Shown one piece after another: positions 11,560 through 23,314 of a DNA stretch of 64,000 nt. The DNA is taken from assembly GCA_036426205.1 (NCBI GenBank), contig CM071573.1, positions 44,669,664 to 44,733,663 of the forward strand, written 5' to 3'. The notes below the pieces were generated by a model. That model worked only from the letters and a program-made list of their open reading frames with translations. It was not told where the DNA came from and did not search any database. Source of the stretch: Ascaphus truei. Taxonomy: Eukaryota; Chordata; Amphibia; Anura; Ascaphidae. Every line of letters begins with the position of its first letter. The first letter of the stretch is position 1. Made by a program: the position numbers and the translations under genes.

Positions 11560-13378
11560 TTAACCCCTTCCATCCCAGAGACATGCAGTGCTTAACCCCT
11601 TCCCTTCCAGAGACATGCAGCGCAGTGCTTAACTCCTTCTGTGCCAGAGACACGCAGAGCAATGCTTAACCCCTTCCCTTCCAGAGACATGCAGCGCAGT
11701 GCTTAACTAATTCTGTGCCAGAGACACGCAGAGCAGTGCTTAACCCCTTCCCTACCAGAGACATGCAGTGCAGTGCTTAACTAATTCTGTGCCAGAGACC
11801 CGTAGAGCAGTGCTTCACCCCTTCCCTGGCAGAGACATGCAGCGCAGTGCTTAACTAATTCTGTGCCAGAGACACGCAGAGCAGTGCTTAACCCCTTCCC
11901 TACCAGAGACATGCAGTGCAGTGCTTAACTAATTCTGTGCCAGAGACACGTAGAGCAGTGCTTCACCCCTTCCCTGGCAGAGACATGCAGCGCAGTGCTT
12001 AACTCCTTCTGTGCCAGAGACACGCAGAGCAATGCTTAACCCTTTCCCTGCCAGAGACATGCAGCGCAGTGCTTAACTCCTTCTGTGCCAGAGACACGCA
12101 GAGCAATGCTTAACCCTTTCCCTGCCAGAGACATGCAGCGCAGTGCTTAACTCCTTCTGTGCCCGAGACATCTCAGAGGAAGCTTTAACCCTTTCCCCTG
12201 CCAGAACTGCAATCGCAAGTGCTTAACTAATTCTGTGCCAAAGACAAACGCAAAGCATGCTTAACACCCCTTCCTGCCCTGCCAGAAGACTTCAGCGCAT
12301 GCTTAACTCCTTATGTGCCAGAGACACGCAGAGCAATGCTTAACCCCTTCCCTGCCAGAGACATGCAGCGCAGTGCTTAACTCCTTCTGTGCCAGAGACA
12401 TGCAGCGCAGTGCTTAACTCCTTATGTGCCAGAGACACGCAGAGCAATGCTTAAACCCCCTTCCCCCTGCCCAGAGACATGCAGCGCAGTGCTTAACTCC
12501 TTCTGTGCCAGAGACACGCAGAGCAATGCTTAACACCCTCCCTGCCAGAGACATGCAGCGCAGTGCTTAACTATTCTGTCCAGAGACACGCAGAGCTGCT
12601 TACCCCCTTCCCTACATAGACATCAGTGGCAGTGCTTAACTAATTCTGTGCCAGAGCACGTAGAGCAGTGCTTTCACCACCCCTTCCCTGGCAGAGACAT
12701 GCAGGGCGCAGTGCTTACCTCCTTATGTGCCAGAGACACGCAGAGCAATGCTACCCCTTTCCCTGCCAGAGACATGCAGCGCATTGCTTAACTCTCCTTC
12801 TGTGCCAGTGACATGCCAGAGCAATGCTTAACCCTTTCCCTGCCAGAGACATGCAGTCGCAGTGCTTTAACTCTTCTGTGCCAGAGACACGCAAGGAATG
12901 CTTAACCCTTTCCGCCAGAGACATGCAGCGCAGTGCTTAACTAATTTCTGTGCCAGAGCACCGCAAAGCATGCTTAACCCCTTCCCTGCCAGAGACAATG
13001 CAGCGCAGTGCTTAACTATTCTGTGCCAGAGACCGCAGAGCAGTGCTTAACCCCTTCCCTGCCAGAGACATGCAGCGCAGTGCTTAACTCCTTCTGTGCC
13101 AGAGCACACGCAGAGCAATGCTTAACCCCTTCCCTGCCAGACATGCAGCGCAGTGCTTACTCCTATGTGCCAAAGACACGCAGAGCAATGCTTAAACCCC
13201 TTCCCTTGCCAGAGACATCCAAGCGCAGTGCTTACCTCCTCTGTGCCAGACACGAAGCAATGCTTACCCTTCCCTGCCAGAGACAGCAGCAGTGCTAACT
13301 CCCTGTCCAGAAATGCCGACATACGTAAGCCCTTTAACTGCTGCACACACGCAGAACACATGCTTAACCATTTCCCTT
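11560..13378. repeat. 37-bp satellite with 74-bp and 148-bp higher-order structure
   Basis: Two alternating 37-bp monomers are visible. One begins GAGACATGCAGCGCAGTGCT and continues TAACTCCTTCTGTGCCA; the other begins GAGACACGCAGAGCAATGCT and continues TAACCCCTTCCCTTCCA. Together they form a 74-bp dimer repeated about 24 times. At about 11705-12000 a 148-bp tetramer, marked by TAACTAATTC and CGTAGAGCAGTGCTTCACC, is repeated twice, and a degraded form recurs at about 12560-12720. From about 12150 onward monomers carry frequent one-base indels. Confidence 0.97.
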
Positions 13379-13423
13379 AGCATAGTTAACTATGGGATTC
13401 TGAACACCCCCCCCCCCCCAGAT

Positions 13424-13515
13424 TTTCAGGATATCCCTGCTTCAGCACAGGTGGCTCAATCAGCGCCACCTGTGCTGAAGCAGGGATATCCTGAGAACCT
13501 GGCCTGTTTTTGAGG
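13424..13515. mobile_element. Palindromic MITE, family F, copy 1
   Basis: A near-perfect hairpin: TATCCCTGCTTCAGCACAGG and its reverse complement flank a short loop (CTCAATCAGCG). It is followed by GAGAACCTGGCCTGTTTTTGA. The same family occurs at 20922-21082 and in part at 32870-32995. No target duplication was assigned. Confidence 0.85.
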
Positions 13516-14919
13516 ACGGGAGTTGGCCCCCCCTGACCTACATGTACTCAGAGACATGGAAACACCTGGCGTACACATCCCTGCTGCAGATTCACAAAGC
13601 CACTCCAAATAATGCTCTTTTTTATCCACTTGACAGGACATGAAGTTTGATGTGTGAGGGGTGATTTCCCCAGTGTTATTCCCTACATTTCCAGGATATG
13701 GAAATATTTGCCCAATGCAACTTTATCTGCCTGGGACGGATAAACAATGTGTGTTTACGCAGGGCCTATAGTCAATCAGCACAACGCTTTAAACGCTAGG
13801 AAACGTTTCCTCTGAATATCCAGGAAACACGTTACATATTTACATCCCCAATCCCAGCACTTAAAGTATTTCTTATACATTGCCAGATGCAATATTTAAA
13901 AGAAGTACTTTTCCATCCAATGTCTCTGTTTCTTTGCATTTTTTGGACCTAGTAACCATAGCAAAATCTTCCCAGAGTGCATTGCTTTGTGAACCTGACA
14001 TTTCATTTAATACAACACATATCACTGCAAAATCAATCTGTCTGAATTCAACAGCCACCAAAGTTATTATCTCTCTGCTGAGAAACGACAGTTCACAAAA
14101 CGTTTATGGGGTGTTTCAGAGGAGGGGCCCACTCTTAGCTTTTTGCACTGCTGTTTATTTATGGGAAGAAATACAGGGAGAGACATGATAATTAGGTTTT
14201 TACCAAGAAACACCCACGGTCATACTTTTTTTTTTTTAATCAAGGGAGGAATTGTTTGTTGTAATAATAATCCAAGAATAAACAGCGCAAAACTCGTTCA
14301 ACACTATTAACCCCTCCACTGCCACAAGAGACGGCAATGTGATACACAACTGCGGAAATTAAATTAAAGCTTCGGCCTCAAGGAGGAGGAAGTGTCTTAA
14401 AGGCCATGAGAAGTCCAATTAAATTAAATAAATGTTGGCGAATGATCGATACAGCCCTCTTACTTTATAACTGTTTTTACGCTTCATCTTCCTTGAGTAT
14501 AGTAACCTTGGTATTGCAATAGAAAATAAAATAGCATTTAAATCAAATATTTGACAGGCTAAAGAGGCACCAGTCTTCTTCTGAACACCGAATCCCAGCA
14601 AAACACGCTTGTTTTTTCCTGTATTTTATCTCCAATGTAACTAACTCAGGATCATTGCAACATCATCTCACACTGCCAATGTTTCCTCCAAACATTGTAT
14701 GACATTGTATGGGAACCAGAAAGCAAGGCCGACCCCACAGAAAGTGATTGTCAAAAATGTGACATTGTACATTCGGAGGTCACAGGAACGGAGTGAATGA
14801 TACAGTCACATAAAGGTTTGTATCTGAGAATAATAAATGCCTAATTGTTGAATAACGCATGTGCAGGAGCCATAGGGCGTATTTTTACGCCCAGGGCAAG
14901 TTCCACCAACTGCGGCCCC
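13516..14919. other. Noncoding stretch, no feature recognised
   Basis: AT-rich, unique-looking DNA. Opposed open frames at 13873-14188 overlap each other and lack recognisable domains. Confidence 0.4.
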
Positions 14920-15113
14920 TTCCTCCCCAATTTATAGAACCCCCTTTCTCTATTCTCTCTCCTACTCTACATCTCTAGCCCCCTTCTCTCTACTCCCTCC
15001 CCATTCTCTCTTCCCCTTCTCCCCTCCATTCCCTCTCCCCCCATTCTCTCTTCCTTCTCCCCCCCATTCTCTCTTCCCTTTCCCCTCCCCCCCACATTCT
15101 CCCCACACCCACA
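14920..15113. repeat. Polypyrimidine tract with CCATTCTCTCTTCC units
   Basis: About 190 bp almost purely C and T on the + strand, containing several copies of CCATTCTCTCTTCC. Such tracts can adopt triplex (H-DNA) structure and are often unstable; that role here is inference. Confidence 0.85.
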
Positions 15114-15427
15114 TTTTTATCTCCGCCAGTGATAGACACCCGCATTTCTATGGCTACTAGAACTGTGTGCGGCAGAGTAAATATGCATAAGTGCCAACAC
15201 TCACTGAGCTACTCCTAAGCATGCTAAACTTACCCTAGCGATCAGGATGGGTGTGGGGACTATGCTAAACTATCCTTACCTTGCCCCCTCCTTATTGTTT
15301 CACATAGGTGGGGAAGCAGTGTTAATTTCAGCTCTGGGCTACCAAGATACAAACACACAGATACCCCCCAAAATATATATATGCATATAAGTGTCAAAAG
15401 GAGTGCTACTGGGCGTAGCTAATTGTA

Positions 15428-15802
15428 TAAAACAAGAAACAAAGAAGTCCAGAGCAACATCCATTGTGACAAAAATACACAGTGAAATACCTATATATCT
15501 CTTGAAGAAGGGTCATTTAGTTAACCCTTTTGCAAAAGCGACTAAGCCTGCAAGCCACTTTCAAGGCATGACCAGTTCGCAGGTCCTAACACTAACTGAT
15601 TAAAATCCTTATTTACCTCTATAATTAGAGGCAGGATCCTGGCATTGAACCTGTCACAACCAGCTGCATGAAAAAAAACATGCTTACTTGGAAAGTGGGG
15701 AGGGGACCCTTTTCAAGAGATACAGTATATAGGTACAGTATTTCACTGTGTATTTTTGTCACATTGGATGTTGCTCTGGACTTCTTTGTTTCTTGTTTTC
15801 TA
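15428..15802. mobile_element. Fold-back element with 80-90 bp inverted arms, copy 1
   Basis: The left arm (about 15428-15507, AACAAGAAACAAAGAAGTCC onward) is the imperfect reverse complement of the right arm (about 15707-15800, ending GACTTCTTTGTTTCTTGTTT). Both contain TGTGTATTTTTGTCA or its complement. Just inside the left arm is CTTGAAGAAGGGTCATTTAG, similar to the proposed hammerhead-like core. A sister element lies at 43717-44012. Confidence 0.75.
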
Positions 15803-17571
15803 CCAAGATACAAACCAGAACAAGTGCTGCCGGATACTTCCGGGTATTTCAATCCCCCACATCGTGCGGGCCAATGAGTAGCTGCAAAGGATGACGATGC
15901 AGCTTCCTATTGGCCCGCATAATATGGGAGAGTAGAACCGCCATTTTGTTTTCCCTGGAGGGGATGGTTCCGGCACTACCTTTATTGGCATGTATCGCGG
16001 GAACCTGAGCCTCCCCGGAGTTGAAATTAACACGGTTCAGTCCCGGAGACCCCCTGCTTCCCACCTATGTACAAAAAGGGGAGTGGTGTGTAGGTGATGC
16101 GTGCAGAGGGGAAGAAAAGAGACTTGTTTGGGGGAAAATAACAAAGGCTTTTATTCAGCCACAGTTTCAGCAACAAAGCATATATTTTTCCTTAGGCCAA
16201 AGTTCAGTTTTCATGGCGAATGAAAGTCCATATACGTCTGTAGCCAGGTCCCCCCTTACTTCCTGGCTTGCGGGAGGGGGACGACTGCAGGGGCGATCAG
16301 CGGCGCGGCACTGTTGAAGGTTGTAGGGCGTCGGGTGCTCCGGAGCTCCGCGGCAGGACGCTGCCATTTTGAGGAATTGTGCATGCGCACTAGATGTCTC
16401 GCACATGCGCAGTGACCATCTTGAAACCTACTCCGTAGGGGAACTACAAGTCCCATAGTGCTTATGAGCGGCGTACCACGTGGGCAGTGTTAGCCAATAG
16501 GGCTCCTCAGATCTCCTGAGGCGATATTGATACATTTGGTGCGCTCAGGACATCGCGCTCAGTCGGAGCAGGGAAAGCAAAGATATAGGTAGGGTCCAGA
16601 GGGCAGTGCTCCTCTGGAATAGGCATAGATTGCCCCTTTCGGCCACAGTTAGGCCCCAACCAATTACAGTTTGTAGCTGCTATAGGGAAAGGCCCACAGA
16701 TAGGGACATTTCCACCCTAGCAGCACTAGTGTTGGGCATCAGGGACAAGACACCGCAAAGCAATTTGCGGCCTGTGACAAGACCACCCCCGATAAGAGAC
16801 TCTTAAAGGTGAGACCCTCCAGCGGGAAACCACCCCACGCAGAGGTGGACGCCTTCGCGGATGAGCTGGACAGACCTACGTTGGTTGGATCAGGCGGATC
16901 CTTTGGTTTATTCGGCGGTACCCAGGAAGGTATCACCATCTAAGTGCACCAACGGCCATACATACTGTGGGTAATGCTACTCCACACACACTCTTTGGGT
17001 GGGCCTGGTCTGTGGACACTAGTGGGCTAAGTGCTCAGGCACCTCAGAACTTTGGGGGTGTTCCACCAGGGTGGTGCTTCTGTGGGGACAGAGTATTGTG
17101 TGGTCCCTGTTATATTTTGTGTGTGTTTATTGTCAGTAAATACTGTTGTTACATACGCAGTGTGTATTTACTGTATGTATTGGGTTCCTGAGAGGGGTAA
17201 TCCTACTGCATAGGATCTCTCCCAGGTGGAGGCGCCGGGCAACCATGAACACGATCACCCCAGGCTTCCAGCGGTGGAGGATCAGGCCTCCTGTAAGCCA
17301 CTCAGGTAATGCACCGCAGGTAGTTTTCCGAGACACAGGGGAAAGAGGGCGACACGTCTATAGACCTCTGCATAGTTACCGCCTTCCTCCACGCCAGGAT
17401 TAACCATTAGCTGGCCAACTGCAAACAGCTGTAGCTATTGTAAACAATATTGCCCATGTTACAGGGTAAATAAAATGACACGCAGGGGGACTGCTCGTTA
17501 AATACATATTGTTAAAAATCCTTTGAAAGGTGCACTGCCTGACTATTTAAAACAAGCAAATAACATTTTTA
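15803..17571. other. Moderately GC-rich block, possible retroelement relic or cryptic promoter
   Basis: No coding domain is recognised. At 16380-16470 there are two NRF1-like palindromes (GCATGCGCAC and CACATGCGCAG) and a ZNF143-like site (ACTACAAGTCCCATAGTGC, from about 16443). The texture resembles a decayed LTR or a CpG promoter. No paired LTR, primer site or splice structure was found, so neither call is firm. Confidence 0.3.
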
Positions 17572-18058
17572 TTAAAGCAATATTCTACATGTGTTTTTTT
17601 TTTTTTAATAAATCAGTTCTGTACTATGAGAAAATACTTGTAGCATTTTTTTTTTTAAACAACTCTGAAGGACATTTTTAATGTATTATAATGTAACAAG
17701 CATTTTTTTCTTTCTATAGCAACCATTTACAAAGGCACATCCCCTTCCTCTTCTGAAACAGGCTCGGACACACCCCTTCCTGAGCCCTGCCCTCTCCCTA
17801 GCAGTGCACCAATTGTATCTAGTGACTGCCTGGTCACATGATCTTCCCCACAGAACTTTGCATCTTTGGTCCTCTTCTGCTGCATCGACAGCCATTTAGT
17901 GAACCCCCGAGCCGAATCTTCACTGATCGATCACAGAAGAACGGATCAATTAGCAACTTAGCTGGTTATTTATCGTTGCGTGGATTGTATTGATGCACAT
18001 ATTAGAGGGGAAATAATTTTATTTATTTTTTAAACGGCAGCTTGGACTGCTGCTTTAA
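17572..18058. mobile_element. MITE family C, copy 1 (about 490 bp)
   Basis: Shares TTCTACATGTGTTTTTT, ATCAGTTCTGTACTATG, CCAATTGTATCTAGT and GATTGTATTGATGCACATAT in the same order with the copy at 39363-39805. It ends in CTTGGACTGCTGCTTTAA, the inverted partner of TTAAAGCAGCAGTTCAA seen at the start of the other copy. The left terminus here is eroded. It is noncoding. Confidence 0.75.
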
Positions 18059-19243
18059 TATGATCTTTAATTAAAATAATTTTGTACAGAAACGTTCCAC
18101 ATCAGCGTCAAACCTACCCAATATTACAGGACTGGGTAATGAATACAGGACTTTCTATGAATTGTACGGAAGTGAGGGACACTCCTCATAGCAACATATA
18201 TTGAATATTGCCACGTTTATTAACCACTTTAATGTCAGTGGGGCCTGCAAAATATTGCAAAGTGAACACGTTCTGATGCAGTAACCAGGGCGTGTGAAAG
18301 AAAAGGAAGGTGGTTTGGTAAATTAATTAGTGCTGATACCCTGAGAGTTAGGATCACCCAGATTTATGTTGCCTTTTAAAGCGCTGTGTAGTCTGTACAT
18401 ACTGTACATGTTTAGAGTCACAATGGGATCCTGCATACTAGGGGGTTATTCAGTAAGACTCAGATAGTGCTAATCAGAGCCATTGACTATCGCAGTAAAC
18501 TATCTAAAATCTAAAGTTGGCACCAGAGGCACAGATACAAAGTGATTCCCCAAAGCACAAAGAACTGGCACTCAATTCTGCACAAAGTCCTTTAAATAGG
18601 AGGTGCATGCATTGCTGCAAATTCCCTAATAGTGTGTTGAAGGAAAATAAAGGAAATTGTCGACAACTTGGGTTATCATATGGTACAAGCTCTCAGATTG
18701 CTGGGGTTTACCCTGCACAATCTCACTTAGTCGGTGATATTAGCTGAATGTAGCTTCTTTCCAGTCTCTTCTGTACTGAGCCTGTTTGCATTAAGTCTGC
18801 TATTCTCTGGTAAGTATGGGAGGATAATGCGGCTATAATGTGAGGTCAATAACTAGCACGGCTTCTGGCTCCAGATCAGAAGCGTTATTGGATATTGACT
18901 TAACTCCATGGGTAACTCCAGTCACTTCGAGGAGCCCCGGGGGGAGGGAGGGGGGATTAGGGGGGGGGCGTTATTTTCTGTGTGGATTACAATAACAGAT
19001 CCTGCCCATGTTTTATGACTCACTAATAGCTCCAATGGGATCGCAAGAAAACCATCAAACCATGTTCTCTTCACGTGTTTTCCATTTCCTCCGTCTTTTG
19101 GCCTCACCACATATTGTCTGATTTCATTTTTTAATGAATCCGATACTTCTTTGGCACTGGAGAAGCTCTGAGCCGCTCCTGTTAGAAGACTCAAGGGGGA
19201 ATAACATGCATGAAAGTAAGTGGAATTGCTACGCTGCCAGATA
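18059..19243. other. Noncoding stretch, no gene recognised
   Basis: A G-run lies at 18938-18968. A 90-codon minus-strand frame at 18922-19194 has fairly protein-like composition, but I recognise no family and see no splice context; it could be a transposon relic. Confidence 0.35.
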
Positions 19244-19532
19244 AAAGGCAGCCGCGCTTATTGTGCCGGCGACGCGACATCGCCCGAAGACAAGAGCATT
19301 GCCGCCGCCTGCGCTTATAGTGTGCGCGACGGTGACGGAGCGACGTCGCGAAAACGGGTAGCCGGCAAAATTTGATTTCAAGGGCTGTCGCGTCATGTGA
19401 CGGCCCTTGAACCAATCAAATTGCCGGAATTACGCGCCGCCGCCCGGCGAAATATAACTTTCGCCGGTGGCGACGGCGATGGGTGACGTCACCCGTAGTG
19501 TCGCCATCGACGGCACTATAGGCTCGGCCTTA
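19244..19532. mobile_element. Palindromic MITE, family B, copy 2 (long form)
   Basis: Starts AAGGCAGCCGCGCTTATTGT and ends GCACTATAGGCTCGGCCTTA, the same termini as family B elsewhere. The centre is a palindrome containing CAAGGGCTGTCGCG and GTGACGGCCCTTGAACCAAT. Its reverse complement matches the two halves of the interrupted copy at 59.88-61.50 kb, which makes it the reference for reading that nested insertion. Confidence 0.85.
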
Positions 19533-20921
19533 GGAGAGCTGAGACATAGGGAGAGCCAGATTGATGGGAAGTAATGCAGTGCACTCAGATAATCACCAGC
19601 ACTCACCGATTTCAGTCTCAGTGATATGGAGATAGTCCTACTGATTATTCTCAGCACCAGACTACTACGGGGGCTATTCATTAAAGTGCTGCACTGCTCA
19701 TCTGAAACTACTGCACAGAAACTCCCATTCAACTCAATGGTAGTCTCTGTGTACTAGTGCAAAAACAGCATTTCATACTTTAATGAATAACACCCTTAGA
19801 CTACAGTGGGTCTCACTGATAAAGATCAGTATATTAAAATGCTATTGTCCCTGCTTACCACAATCAGTGATGGTTTACGTTCTGCCACCATTGCCCAGGG
19901 TGTGACTATTTTAGCCATGCTCATGGAATGAGCTTCAGTGCATCTTTCCTTTTGAGAGAGGCCTTCGGATTCTCTGCCTGTGCCACGTGGCTTTGAGTCC
20001 AAGAACTGTCCAGATCTGGGCCAGGAGCTGCTCTTTATGCAGCCGAGCCCTGCTCGCTCATAAAGGGAGAGGTCATCTCTCCTTCCAAATGCTGGTGACC
20101 TAAAGACCCCAACATGAAAAGTTGGAGCGCAGCTCATTGGCTGTGGTATCAATGACATCATAAAGCACACAACATGTCGGGGTCCGAAGCCTTATTATGG
20201 TGGCAAACAGATAAACATGTGGAGAGTACTTCTCTGGCTCCTCTTAAAGGATCAATCGTTTCTAGTACCAAAATGAACCAAAGATAGCAATAGGTTCAAA
20301 GGGTAAATATAGGCGAGTGATAGCTGAATGTGCGGGGGCATGCTAAGGGTGCACTCCTTTCTACACAACCTGACTACTATTATCTGTGCATACATTTCAC
20401 AATTCCTTCCCCAGTAACCCAGGGTGACTGATGACACCTGCTTGATTATGCCCTAAGCTTACAAGACATTAGCACACAGACACACTGCTCAGTGTATCAC
20501 ACTGCATACAGCTTCAGCAGCTGAACACATGGAAGCTTAGCTCGTTCAAACATTGTGCTGCTGAGAAAACAACATGCAAATACCTGTCTGATCTACATCT
20601 CCTAATGCCTGTAATATACTTTAACATCTACAAGGAATAAATATACCGTTTGCAGAGACCTTCACAAAGTGCTTGAGTTTGCTTGTTCAGGCCCTTCTAT
20701 CTGTACAAATGCATCCATTAAGTCAATAGATGTTTACAAAGAAATAACCACTATCTGGGTTAGAGAAGCTGATAAACATTACAGACCATTAGGAGATAAT
20801 GTTTAAGGTGCAGTCACACTTAGCTGCTCACAAGGCCTTATTATTTCCATGCATGCTTGTTGGGAAGCCAGCAGCCACTAGTTTGAGTTTCAAGGAAGTA
20901 CTGTTTTTATTTTGTGAAACA
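19533..20921. other. Noncoding stretch, no gene recognised
   Basis: Weak inverted symmetry is visible at 19620-19800 (TTCATTAAAGTGCTGCACT against CATACTTTAATGAATAACA), suggesting an old MITE. Nothing else is recognised. Confidence 0.4.
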
Positions 20922-21082
20922 AGGGGCGGCCAACTCCAGTTCTCAAGACCTACCAACAGGTCAGGTTTACAGGGTATTGCTGCTTCAGCACAGGTGGCTC
21001 AATCAGTGGCTCAGTGGAAGAAGCAGGGATATCCTGAACATCCGACCTGTTCGTGGCCCTTGAGGATTGTGAGCTCACCCCT
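20922..21082. mobile_element. Palindromic MITE, family F, copy 2
   Basis: Begins AGGGGCGGCCAACTCCAGTT and ends TTGAGGATTGTGAGCTCACC, with a central GCTTCAGCACAGGTGGCTCA hairpin. It is more diverged than copy 1 at 13424-13515 but includes the outer terminal segments. Confidence 0.8.
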
Positions 21083-21534
21083 GCCTTAGATCTTAATAAA
21101 TACGGATTTAAAACCACTTTTTTTGACATTGTGTTAAAGATCCACAAAATAGCGCTCACGGATACATTAGTATTAGTCAGTGAGGAGTTTTCGTAAAGCC
21201 ACCGACACACATGCCACCAAAGTTTCCTAATGCTAAAAAAGTTTTGCAACATTGTGAATTTCTTGAAAAGTTCACCCAGCCTTTTCATTACCGTGTGAAT
21301 TTCTTAATACATTTGTGCAAATATTCATAACTTTCTAGTTAATGAATCATACGAAAAAGAGGTAAGAATGTTGCAGTGATATTAAAAAATGTATAATGCC
21401 AACTATTATTTAAAGGGGACATCTGGCCTCGGACTAAAATAAACTATCTCCAGTAACATGTTTAATGGGTCTCATCTGGGTAATTAATACTCTTTTACCC
21501 AAATCTGACAGCTATAAATTACATAGTAGAAGAG

Positions 21535-21708
21535 GTTGAAGACATATCCATCTAGTTCAACCTATGCTAAATTTAGATAACAGATACTTATCCTATATTT
21601 GTATTTACAGTATATGATCAAGAGGAAGACAAATAAAAACCCCAGTAAAACATTATCCAATGATGTCTTATAACAGGAAAAATTAATTCCTTCCTCAGTC
21701 CAATACAG
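21535..21708 (+). mobile_element. Dispersed amphibian repeat, left part (split)
   Basis: Contains TACATAGTAGAAGAGGTTGA, CATCTAGTTCAACCTATGCT and CCTTCCTCAGTCCAA, an order I associate with a common frog interspersed repeat of unknown class. It stops abruptly where a mariner-like MITE begins. The continuation (ACAGATTACTCCCTGGATCA) appears 1.2 kb later. Confidence 0.6.
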
Positions 21709-22034
21709 GCATACCTCGGTTTAAGGACACTCACTTTAAGTACACTCTCGAGTAAGGACATACCGACCAATAGGCAAACGGCAGCTCGCGCATGCGTCTG
21801 GCAGCACGTCCTGAACAGCAATACCGGCTCCCTACCTGTACCAAGCTGTGCGCAAGCGGGGAGACTATAGAGCCTGTTACACATGCGTTATTTACATCAG
21901 TTACGCATGTTTGCAGTGCAGTACAGTACATGCATCAACAAGTGGAAAAAAAGGTTGTGCTTCACTTTAAGTACATTTTCGCTTTACATACGTGCTCCGG
22001 TCCCATTGCGTACTTTAATGCGGGGTATGGCTGT
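21708..22034. mobile_element. Tc1/mariner-like MITE
   Basis: Ends are TACAGGCATACCTCGGTTTA and GCGGGGTATGGCTGTTA, imperfect inverted repeats with TA at or near the boundary. Interior segments (CACTTTAAGTACA and GTGCTTCACTTTAAGTACAT) are also inverted or repeated. It has no transposase coding capacity, so it is non-autonomous. Confidence 0.65.
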
Positions 22035-22860
22035 TAAAGGCTTTAGGCGCCGCCCCTCCTTTGTAACGCTAACCAAATAACGTCACACCACACAAGGTTG
22101 GAAGAAAAGGTCACAGCTTTATTTTAACACCCGCTGTTAAAATCACCCAGCCTGCCCGCCAGCCAAGCAGGATCCATGCGAAATGGGGGGGGGGGGAGAT
22201 CCCTGCCGACAGCCAGCAATCGGCCCGCTCCCTCCCCCCGCCCGTATCATGTGCATGGGGGGGAGATCCCTGCCGAAAGCCAGCAATTGGCCCGCTCCCT
22301 CCCCCCGCCCAAAAGCACTGTAAAATGGGAGGGGGAGATCCTCATTCAGCCGATGTTGGGCTGCTTCCCTCCCCCTCCCGCCCCTAGGGTCAGCTTAGGC
22401 CCAGCCCTAAAGCTGGCGCCCAGCCTTTTACCAGCGTTGATTGGGCATAGGCCGGCCCGGCCCTACAGCCGGCGCCTCCAGCCTGCCGCGCTGTTCTAGG
22501 GGCTCCAGCTGACAGGCGGACCCTAAAGTCCTCGCCCGTTCTCTGTCTCCTGAGCTTGGCAGCTCCGCTGTGACGAGGAGACAAACTGCTCCTGTGTGAT
22601 ACAAATCATGTTAATATAACATTCCAACAGTTTAATACAATAGCAAAACATTGGGGATGGGTGGGTGGGTGGGAATTCCGTTATCTCTGACTCTTCCCCC
22701 CAGGGACCCTCTCTTTATACCCTCTCACCCTCCTCCCCCTAGATGGGAGGGGACAAGCAGCCTTCCCACTCCGTGGGGGAAGGGGGGTTATCCTACCCCC
22801 CAGCTCACGCCAATCAGGACGTCGCAGCCCTTAAGGAGCCTACGACCCCATTTTGGGGCC
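22035..22860. repeat. GC-rich block with G-run/C-run tandem units and a G-quadruplex motif
   Basis: Three imperfect units of about 70-75 bp at 22184-22385 each carry a G-run, GAGATCC and GCTCCCTCCCCC. Further on, 22653-22673 reads GGGG-AT-GGG-T-GGG-T-GGG-T-GGG, a textbook intramolecular G-quadruplex pattern with one-base loops. No exon is recognised. It may be part of the insert that splits the dispersed repeat. Confidence 0.7.
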
Positions 22861-22867
22861 TCTGTCT

Positions 22868-23112
22868 CATCAATAGGCAAACAGATTACTCCCTGGATCA
22901 ACAACCTTCCTATGTTTACTTATTTGGTATATCCCTGTATACCTTTCCCTTCTAGAATGATGCCCATGGGTAATGAATTCCACATTTTAACTGCCCTTAC
23001 TGTAAAGAACCCTTTGCTTTGATGCTGAGGAAATCTCCTTTTCTCAAACCTTAAAGGATGACCCCGTGCCGTTTGTACTGCCCTTGGGATGAATAGTTCT
23101 TTTGAAAGTATT
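22868..23112 (+). mobile_element. Dispersed amphibian repeat, right part (split)
   Basis: Begins near ACAGATTACTCCCTGGATCA and continues through CTATGTTTACTTATTTGGTA, GAATTCCACATTTTAACTGC and AAAGTATTTTTAATGTATTT. In the repeat as I know it, this follows directly after the segment ending at 21708, so the two parts appear to be one element interrupted by about 1.2 kb. Confidence 0.55.
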
Positions 23113-23314
23113 TTTAATGTATTTTTTAAAGTTAGACTTGGGAGGGGTTTGCTTTCCTCTGGCTGCTCCCTTTCGTGTGATGTCACTGTGTGATCAGGCA
23201 GTGCTTGTGCTGCCCGAGTCCCCCCTCCCCACCTTATCTTTATTCATTCTCTGTTAAGGACAGAGTGGGATAAGAAAACACTTGATTGACAAACACTTCG
23301 CCATTCAGAGGTGC

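Noticed and set aside
15803..17571. Intact LTR retrotransposon
   Set aside because: Composition is suggestive but no LTR pair, primer-binding site or enzyme domain was found.
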